A stretch of DNA of 64,000 nucleotides from Amycolatopsis japonica. Lineage in GTDB: Bacteria; Actinomycetota; Actinomycetes; Mycobacteriales; Pseudonocardiaceae. Positions 57,971 through 64,000 of the stretch are shown piece by piece. Positions within the stretch are counted from its first letter, which is position 1. The number at the start of each line of letters is the position of its first letter. The stretch spans positions 4,340,001-4,404,000 of the forward strand of contig NZ_CP008953.1 in the NCBI RefSeq assembly GCF_000732925.1. Direction: 5' to 3'. Under the pieces are notes generated by a model, which was given only the letters and a program-made list of their open reading frames with translations, was not told the DNA's origin and did not search any database. Both the position numbers and the translations under genes were made by a program.

Positions 57971-58996
57971 TTACCACTCACGAGGCCGCGAGTTGTGCAG
58001 TGGAACGGTGATCTGCTTCAGCCAGGTCTTCGTGGTGAAGTCGCGGGCCTTGATCACCACCGAGCCCGACGAGACCTCGACCTGTAGCCCCTGGTTGAAA
58101 GCACCGCCGAGGGACACTTCCCCGCCCTTGCCGTCGTCCGTCCACCCGGTCTGCACGGCCGCGGTGTTGACCACGGTGAACCCTTCGAGGTTGCCGGTAC
58201 CCGGGACCACCCGGCGGACCACCCAGTCCGACAGGTTGAGATCCCAATGCGTGTGCCCGGAGAACAGGAACACGTCCCGGTATCGGCCGAGGATCGAAAG
58301 CAGCCTGTCGGGCTGCAGGTAGTCGGACCGGTAGAGCTTGTTGTGCGTACCGGAAACCGTGTTGGGCAACGGATGATGGGTCAGCACCATCACCGGGCTG
58401 CGCCGGTTCGACCAGTATCGAAGCCGTTGCTCCAGCCAGGTGAACTGGCCGTCGCTCATCCAGACCTCGTCCCACAGCTTGGGGTCGTGGTACTTCGCGT
58501 ACCGCTCGGTCCCGAGGCAGAGCGCCGGAACCCCGCCGAACGACGTCTCGCTGTAGACGGTGTTGCGGCCCGCGAACCGGTAGAAACTGCGGAACAGCGA
58601 ATCCTCGGTCGTCCCGTTGGGCCAGGTCTCCTGGGCGAGGGTGTCGGGATCGCGCCATTTCGGGACGTAGAACTCGTGGTTGCCGATGGCCCACGCCACC
58701 TCGCGCGGATGCGGGTGCTTGTCGAAGGTCGAGCGGAGCTGGGCGTACTCGAAGTCGTAGCCGCGCGGGGTGAGGTCACCCGCGATACCGAGTCCCGCGC
58801 TGCCCGGGTTGATCGCGTGCAGGTCGTCGAGCGCCTTGCCGAAGTCGGTGAGATCGCCCTGGATGTCACTGAGGATGTTGAAGCGGACGACCGGCCCGCG
58901 CGGGCCCCACTTCCCTTGCGCCTCGGCCTGTCCCGGCAGCATCGTCACCCCTGCGGCCGCACCGCCGGCGGCCACCATGAACGCTCTTCGATCCAT
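57971..58996 (-). CDS. secreted calcineurin-like metallophosphoesterase
   Basis: The 341-residue protein begins with a twin-arginine-type signal, MDRRAFMVAAGGAAAGVTML. Metallophosphoesterase motifs are in order: FNILSDIQGD (a DxH-like first block in which the histidine is replaced), GIAGDLTPRG (GDxx), WAIGNHEFY (GNHE), VLTHHPLP and FSGHTHWD (GHTH). The metal site therefore is largely present but the first block reads SDIQ instead of DxH. The start at 58996 is favoured; a GTG at 59014 is possible. It may hydrolyse phosphodiesters or phosphonates outside the cell. It is placed between siderophore genes but read towards the binding-protein gene; a functional link is not evident. Confidence 0.88.
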   Translation of the reverse strand: MDRRAFMVAAGGAAAGVTMLPGQAEAQGKWGPRGPVVRFNILSDIQGDLTDFGKALDDLHAINPGSAGLGIAGDLTPRGYDFEYAQLRSTFDKHPHPREVAWAIGNHEFYVPKWRDPDTLAQETWPNGTTEDSLFRSFYRFAGRNTVYSETSFGGVPALCLGTERYAKYHDPKLWDEVWMSDGQFTWLEQRLRYWSNRRSPVMVLTHHPLPNTVSGTHNKLYRSDYLQPDRLLSILGRYRDVFLFSGHTHWDLNLSDWVVRRVVPGTGNLEGFTVVNTAAVQTGWTDDGKGGEVSLGGAFNQGLQVEVSSGSVVIKARDFTTKTWLKQITVPLHNSRPREW

Positions 58997-59054
58997 AACC
59001 CGAACGCTACTCACGTTTTATGGCCGAAATCGGTCGCGCTTCTGAACAACGCAA

Positions 59055-59109
59055 GTCCGTGAAGGCCTCCTTGAGAGACCAGAAGTCCCTCAAGGAGGCC
59101 TTCACGGAC
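59055..59109. terminator. palindrome of the TGAAGGCC family after mbtH
   Basis: Perfect 21-base arms 59055-59075 and 59089-59109 with a 13-base loop. It follows the minus-strand mbtH gene and the outer 20 bases equal those at 29229. It likely ends the NRPS-mbtH transcript. Confidence 0.7.
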
Positions 59110-59118
59110 CGAAGCGGG

Positions 59119-59328
59119 TCAGGACTCCATGGCCTTGACGAGCGAAGCGGGCCGCAGGTCGGTCCAGTTGGTCTCGACGTACTCGAGGCACTCCGGACGC
59201 GCGGCCGGGCCGAACTTCGTGGTCCAGCCCGCCGGGACCTCGACGAACTCGGGCCACAGGCTGTGCTGTCCCTCGTCGTTGACGAGCACCAGGTATGTGC
59301 CGTCGGGGTTCTCGAACGGGTTCGTCAT
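59119..59328 (-). CDS. mbtH: MbtH-like protein
   Basis: A 69-residue MbtH-family protein with the family core MTNPFENPDGTYLVLVNDEG, QHSLWPEFVEVPAGW and NWTDLRPASLV, including the conserved tryptophans. MbtH proteins bind adenylation domains and are needed for their solubility or activity. The ATG overlaps the stop of the NRPS gene by four bases, so both are coupled; the protein should serve the adenylation domain in that NRPS. The position directly after the NRPS is common in siderophore clusters. The transcript then ends in the palindrome at 59055-59109. Confidence 0.98.
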   Translation of the reverse strand: MTNPFENPDGTYLVLVNDEGQHSLWPEFVEVPAGWTTKFGPAARPECLEYVETNWTDLRPASLVKAMES

Positions 59329-62300
59329 TCCTTGTTCTCCTTCTGTACGGCCGGTGAATCAGCCCGGCGAGTGAGCGCGTCCAGCGCGAGGAACCAGCCT
59401 TCCGCGAGTTCCCGCACCGAGTCTTCGGTGAGCACGGCCTCCGGCCACGACCAGTGCGCGCTCAGTTCAGGACCGCCGGGGCGGTCCTCGGCCACGACGT
59501 TGACCGTCAGCGCGTGCGAGACCGGCATCCCGTCGTCGGCACCGACTTCGGCCGCCTCGGCCTCCGCCGCGTACGACCAGTCGGTCGCTTCGGGGACGCC
59601 GATCCGGCCCAGGTAGTTGAACTCGATCTGCGGCTTCGCGAACTTCGCGAGTTCAGGCCCGGTACGCGGGTTCAGGTAGCGGAGCACGCCGTGCCCGATA
59701 CCGCCGTCCGACAGCCCATCGAGATGAGCCTGGACCCGCTTCAACGCGTCGTCGGCGGCGGGCCCGCCCGCGAACGCGTCGTCCAGGTCGACGTCGCCCA
59801 GGTCCAGGCACACCGGGACGACGCTGGTGAACCAGCCGACCGTCCGTGAAAGGTCCGCCAGTTCCTCTTCGCGGCCGTGCCCCTCGACGTCGACCAGCAC
59901 CGCCCGTCCCCCGTCCCGGCGCCAGCGGGCGACGGCGAGGGCAAGACCGGTGAGCAGGACGTCGTTGATCGTCGCCCGGGACAGCAGTGGGGCCGTCCGC
60001 TCAGCGGACAGTCTCAGCGACACCTTCCGCACGGTCGCCTGCACGTCCCGAGCGGGGTCGAGCGGCCGTTCCAGTGGGATCGGATCCCCACCGCCCAGCA
60101 CCGACTTCCACCGCTCCAGCTCACCCGCACGGTCCTGTGTGGACAGCGCCCGCGCCCATCGCCGGAACGAAGTGTCCACAGAGGACAGCGCGGGCGTCTC
60201 GCCGCGCGCGACCGATTCCCAGGCGGAAGCGAGGTCCGGCAGCAGGATCCGCCACGAGACGCCGTCGACGGCCAGGTGATGGATCATCAGCAACAACCGG
60301 CCGGAGCCCGACGAGCCCGCGTCGAACCACGTCGCGCTCAGCATCACGCCGGCGTCCGGGTCCAGCCGGGAACGAGTCGGCACCGCGTGCTGCTCGATCA
60401 GCGTGAACAGATCGCCGTCCTCGGCGTCGACACGCTCGATGCGCGCCTCGGCTGATTCGGCCACCCGCAGCACCCAGCCGTCGACCGACCGGTCGAGCCG
60501 CGCACGCAGCATGTCGTGCCTCGCCACGAGCGCGTCGAGCACGGTCTTCAGCTGCCCGCCGGTCATCCCGGCGGGTGTCCGCACCAACGCGGCCTGATGG
60601 TAACCGTCGATCGGACCGCCGAGTTCGCGGAGCGCGTGCATGATCGGCGTGAGCGCGACCGCTCCATCGTCCTCGATTCGTTCCGCGACCGCGGCCAGCG
60701 CCGCGACCGTCCGGCCCGCGAACACGTCGTGCGGCGTGATCTTCAGCCCGGCCGCGCGTGCCCGGCCGACCAGCCGCATCGCGACGATGCTGTCCCCACC
60801 GAGGGCGAAGAAGTCGTCGTCAGCACCCAGTTCCGGCACGTCGAGCACTTCCGCGAAGAGCGCGCACAACGTCTTTTCCAGCGCGGTCTCGGGCGCACGG
60901 CCACCGGCCAGCTCCGAGTAGTCCGGCGCCGGCAGCGCCTTGCGGTCCAGTTTCCCGTTCGACAGCGTGGGAAGCGCGTCGAGCGTGACGAACGCCGCCG
61001 GGACCATGTAGTCCGGCAACGTCTCGGCCGCGAACCGCCGCAGCTCGTCCCGCTCCACAGTGGACACCACGTACGCCACGAGTTGCTTGACCCGAGGGCG
61101 ATCCTCACGCACCAGGACGACGGCCTGAGCGACGTCGCCGTGCCGTTCGAGCACGGCTTCGATCTCGCCCGGCTCGACCCGGAACCCGCGGATCTTCGCC
61201 TGGTCGTCGGCGCGCCCGCCGAAGTCCAGACGTCCGTCCGCGGTCCAGCGCGCGAGGTCTCCGGTGCGGTACATCCGGGCGCCCCCCGGCCCGAACGGAT
61301 CCGCCACGAACCGCTCCGACGTCAGCGCCGTCCGCCCGAGGTAGCCGCGGGCGAGCCCGGCCCCGGCGAGGTACAGCTCGCCGGTGACGCCGGGTGGTAC
61401 CGGCCGCAGCGCCGCGTCCAGCACGTAGGCGCGGGTGTTCGCGACCGGACGGCCTACCAGCGGCTTCTCGCTGTCGCCGATCCGCGCCACCAGTGCGTCC
61501 ACTGTGGACTCTGTCGGCCCGTACAGGTTGAAGGCCTCCGTGCCGTCCAAAGTGGCCAGGCGACGCCACAGGCTCTCGGGAACCGCCTCACCGCCGACAC
61601 CGATCATCGCGAGGGGACACCGGTCGCCGTCGAGCAGGCCCACGTCCGCCATCTGCGCGAAGAACGACGGCGTGACCTCGATGAAGTCGAAGCCCTCCCG
61701 TTCGATCATCGCGGCCAGCAGCCCGGGGTCGCGCCGCGTCTCCTCGTCCACGATGTGCACGGCATGCCCGTCGAGCAGCCACAGTTGCGGCTGCCAGGAG
61801 GCGTCGAAGGAGAACGACCACGCGTGCCCGACCCGCAGATGCGGTTTGCCAGTGGCCTCCACCGCGGGCCGGTGCAACGTGGCGCGGTGGCTGTGGAACA
61901 GGTTCACCACGCCGCGATGCGGGACCACGACCCCCTTGGGCGTCCCGGTCGAGCCCGACGTGTAGATCACGTACGCCGGATGCTCCGGGACAAGCGGACG
62001 GACGCGGTCCCGGTCGGTCAGGTCGTGTGCCTGCCGGTCTTCGGTGACGAGCGCGCAGAGCGCCAGCGTCTCGATCTCCGTCCGAGGCAACGACTCCAGC
62101 AGCTCGGGCTCGGTCAGGATCACCTTGGGTCGCGCGTCGGCGAGCATCGCGGCCAGCCGCTCGGCCGGATAGCCCGGGTCGAGCGGCAGGTACGCCGCCC
62201 CCGCCTTGTGGACCGCGAGAATCGCCAGCAGCACGTCGGCCGAACGCGGCAGCGCCAAGGCGACGAAGTCCTCGGGCCCCACTCCGTGGGCGACCAGCGC

Positions 62301-64000
62301 CCTGGCCAGGCGGTTGGCGTGCTCGTTGAGTTCGGTGAAGGTCAGGGCGACCGCACCGGACACCACCGCTGTCGCGTCGGGCGAGCGCCGGACCTGCTCT
62401 TCGAACAGACCGGCCACAGTGGACGGTTCCACGGCGAGTGCCGTCCCGTTCCACTCGCGCACGATCAGGTCCAGGTCGGCCTCGCCCAGGATGTCGGTCC
62501 GGCCGACGGGAGCGTCCACATCGGACACCATCGTCGCGAGCACGCGCTCCATCGCGGGCAGGAGCCGTTCCGGCAGGCCGGCGTCGAACAGGTCGGCACG
62601 GTACTCCGCGGTGAGCTTCAGCCGTGCTCCCGGCTCCACCGCCCAGGTGAGCGGATAGTGCGTGGAGTCGTCGTGGCGCACGATCTCCCCGCGCAGCCCG
62701 GCACCCGTCTCGTCCTCGTCCGCGCCCGGGTAGCTCTCGAACACCATCAGCGTGTCGAACAGCTCTCCCAGCCCGGCGCCGCGCTGGATGTCGGCGAGCC
62801 CGAAGTGCTGGTGCGCGAGCAATCCGGACTGCTCGTCCTGGACCCGGTCGAGCAGGTCGCCCAGCTTCTCGGCCGGGTCGAGCACGATCCGCACCGGGAT
62901 GGTGTTGATGAACAGGCCGATCATCCGCTCGACCCCGGCCAGTTCGGGCGGGCGCCCGGCGACCGTCGCGCCGAAGACGACGTCCGCACGGCCGGTGAGC
63001 CTGCCGAGCACGATGCTCCACGCCGTCTGGACCAGCGTGTTCAGGGTCAGGCCGCGTGAGCGGGCCAATGCGGTGAGCGCCCCGGTCGCCTGCTCCGGCA
63101 ACTCCAGCGACAGCCGCTCCGGTAGGGCCGGGACGCGCTGCGGGTCGTGCGGGACGAGATGTGTCGGCTCGGTCAGGCCGTCGAGCGCCTGCCGCCAAGC
63201 CGCCTCCGCCGCCTCCCGGTCCTGGCTCCCGAGCCAGCCGAGATGGTCGCGATACGGGCGGGCCGGCGCCACGTCGGCTCCGGAGTAGAGCTGCGACAGC
63301 TCCGCGAAAAGCTGCGGAACCGACCAACCGTCGAGTAGCACGTGCTGGTGGGTGAACACCAGCCTGTGCCGTCCGTCCGGCAGGGCGAGCAGCAGGAACC
63401 GCAGCACCGGCGCGGCAGCCGGATCGAAGCGACGCCTGTCGTGGGCCATCTCCGCTTCGACGGCGTCCGGCGAATCCACGAAACGCCAGGGAACCGTGAC
63501 CGAACGGGCCACCAGCGCTACAGGGCGCCCGGACGCGAGGTAGCGGTAGCCGGTACGCAGGACGGCGTTCCGGTCGATGAGCGCCTGAGCGGCGTCGCGC
63601 AACCGAGCCGGATCCAGCGGCCCGTCGAGATCGAAGGACACCTGGACGGTGTAGACGTCGGGCCCGTCGCCGTCCATCGTCGCGTGGAAGAGCAACCCGG
63701 CCTGCAACGGCGTCAGCGGCCACACCTCGGCCGTGTCCGGTGCGACGTCGAGGATCTCCGCGCGCTCCCCCGCGTCGAGGTCCACCAACGGTTTCCCGTT
63801 CTCGGGCGCGGACGCGTCGAGCCGCACCGCACTGACTTCGGCCAGGGCGGCGACGGTCCGGTGCCGGAAGACGTCACGCGGGCTCAGCAGCAGCCCGGCA
63901 CTCCGCACGCGGCCGACCAGCTGCATCGCGACGATGCTGTCCCCGCCGAGGCGGAAGAAGTCATCGTGGACACCGACCTTCGCCAACCCGAGCACACCCG
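59325..64000 (-). CDS. non-ribosomal peptide synthetase, C-terminal part: T-C-A-T-E
   Basis: The frame is open to the right window edge, so the N-terminal part is missing. Read in order: end of a thiolation domain (FFRLGGDSIVAMQL), a condensation domain with HQHVLLDG in place of HHxxxDG (second His kept), an adenylation domain (YTSGSTGTPKG, NLYGPTEST, MYRTGDLARWTADG, NGKLDRKALP), a second thiolation domain (FFALGGDSIVAMRL) and a terminal epimerisation domain (HHLAVDGVSWRIL, EGHGRE, NYLGR). The adenylation pocket, read by eye, is Asp-Ala-Gln-Glu-Ile-Val-Leu-Val-Asp; I do not assign a substrate. No thioesterase follows, so either another NRPS accepts the D-residue or release is unusual. Iron-regulated neighbours point to a siderophore. 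Confidence 0.95.
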   Translation of the reverse strand, partial: GVLGLAKVGVHDDFFRLGGDSIVAMQLVGRVRSAGLLLSPRDVFRHRTVAALAEVSAVRLDASAPENGKPLVDLDAGERAEILDVAPDTAEVWPLTPLQAGLLFHATMDGDGPDVYTVQVSFDLDGPLDPARLRDAAQALIDRNAVLRTGYRYLASGRPVALVARSVTVPWRFVDSPDAVEAEMAHDRRRFDPAAAPVLRFLLLALPDGRHRLVFTHQHVLLDGWSVPQLFAELSQLYSGADVAPARPYRDHLGWLGSQDREAAEAAWRQALDGLTEPTHLVPHDPQRVPALPERLSLELPEQATGALTALARSRGLTLNTLVQTAWSIVLGRLTGRADVVFGATVAGRPPELAGVERMIGLFINTIPVRIVLDPAEKLGDLLDRVQDEQSGLLAHQHFGLADIQRGAGLGELFDTLMVFESYPGADEDETGAGLRGEIVRHDDSTHYPLTWAVEPGARLKLTAEYRADLFDAGLPERLLPAMERVLATMVSDVDAPVGRTDILGEADLDLIVREWNGTALAVEPSTVAGLFEEQVRRSPDATAVVSGAVALTFTELNEHANRLARALVAHGVGPEDFVALALPRSADVLLAILAVHKAGAAYLPLDPGYPAERLAAMLADARPKVILTEPELLESLPRTEIETLALCALVTEDRQAHDLTDRDRVRPLVPEHPAYVIYTSGSTGTPKGVVVPHRGVVNLFHSHRATLHRPAVEATGKPHLRVGHAWSFSFDASWQPQLWLLDGHAVHIVDEETRRDPGLLAAMIEREGFDFIEVTPSFFAQMADVGLLDGDRCPLAMIGVGGEAVPESLWRRLATLDGTEAFNLYGPTESTVDALVARIGDSEKPLVGRPVANTRAYVLDAALRPVPPGVTGELYLAGAGLARGYLGRTALTSERFVADPFGPGGARMYRTGDLARWTADGRLDFGGRADDQAKIRGFRVEPGEIEAVLERHGDVAQAVVLVREDRPRVKQLVAYVVSTVERDELRRFAAETLPDYMVPAAFVTLDALPTLSNGKLDRKALPAPDYSELAGGRAPETALEKTLCALFAEVLDVPELGADDDFFALGGDSIVAMRLVGRARAAGLKITPHDVFAGRTVAALAAVAERIEDDGAVALTPIMHALRELGGPIDGYHQAALVRTPAGMTGGQLKTVLDALVARHDMLRARLDRSVDGWVLRVAESAEARIERVDAEDGDLFTLIEQHAVPTRSRLDPDAGVMLSATWFDAGSSGSGRLLLMIHHLAVDGVSWRILLPDLASAWESVARGETPALSSVDTSFRRWARALSTQDRAGELERWKSVLGGGDPIPLERPLDPARDVQATVRKVSLRLSAERTAPLLSRATINDVLLTGLALAVARWRRDGGRAVLVDVEGHGREEELADLSRTVGWFTSVVPVCLDLGDVDLDDAFAGGPAADDALKRVQAHLDGLSDGGIGHGVLRYLNPRTGPELAKFAKPQIEFNYLGRIGVPEATDWSYAAEAEAAEVGADDGMPVSHALTVNVVAEDRPGGPELSAHWSWPEAVLTEDSVRELAEGWFLALDALTRRADSPAVQKENKE

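Overview
The window is high-GC actinobacterial chromosome. Gene density is high, GTG/TTG starts are common, stop/start overlaps of the ATGA and GTGA type are frequent, and the gcv-garA-ftsR neighbourhood is typical of Actinobacteria. Gene content and intergenic palindromes fit Pseudonocardiaceae, most likely Amycolatopsis; the genus is an inference. No tRNA, rRNA, complete transposon or CRISPR array was found.

Layout. 1-4.8 kb: end of a CorC/CNNM-like gene, a putative DNA glycosylase, a membrane-anchored MGRHS protein, a repeat-rich gap, an aldo/keto reductase, an XRE regulator and a SnoaL-like gene. 4.8-12.7 kb: gcvP behind a tandem glycine riboswitch, then the syntenic block of MerR regulator, bifunctional nuclease, ftsR, garA, gcvH and a CDP-alcohol phosphatidyltransferase, with a TetR gene inserted. 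13.3-14.7 kb: two related lipoproteins and a small membrane protein. 14.8-18.5 kb: a tightly coupled four-gene operon encoding a J-domain pseudokinase, a vWA protein, a PurA-like enzyme and an NrtR-like degenerate Nudix protein; this is the best candidate for an undescribed system. 18.5-25.4 kb: peptidoglycan carboxypeptidase, acyl-CoA ligase, crotonase, hydrolase, acetyltransferase, siroheme/cobalamin methyltransferase and an ankyrin protein.

25.4-29.2 kb: a zinc-starvation island of cysteine-free ribosomal proteins S18, S14, L33 and L28, diverging from an MRF-like factor, L31B, L32 and a CobW GTPase. 29.4-32.4 kb: AMP ligase, DUF899 protein, and an ArsR/SRPBCC pair behind a long palindrome. 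32.4-38.2 kb: an apparent sphingolipid-catabolic operon (neutral ceramidase, sphingomyelinase-like phosphodiesterase, MFS transporter, sphingosine-1-phosphate-lyase-like enzyme). 38.3-41.9 kb: a decayed phage segment with HNH nuclease, broken Mom-like DNA modification gene and MuF-like head protein. 41.9-49.7 kb: F420/FMN oxidoreductases, an MpaB-family oxygenase, an aldolase/acetaldehyde dehydrogenase pair, regulators, a metallo-beta-lactamase-fold hydrolase and a DinB protein.

49.9-64 kb: a multidrug/metabolite exporter, then siderophore genes: two FecCD permeases, a heterodimeric ABC exporter, a binding lipoprotein, MbtH and the 3' part of an NRPS, with two iron boxes. A metallophosphoesterase lies within this block. 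Several families of intergenic palindromes recur across the window, at 2.3, 9.5, 19.4, 29.2, 38.3, 48.5, 49.8, 57.6-57.9 and 59.1 kb.
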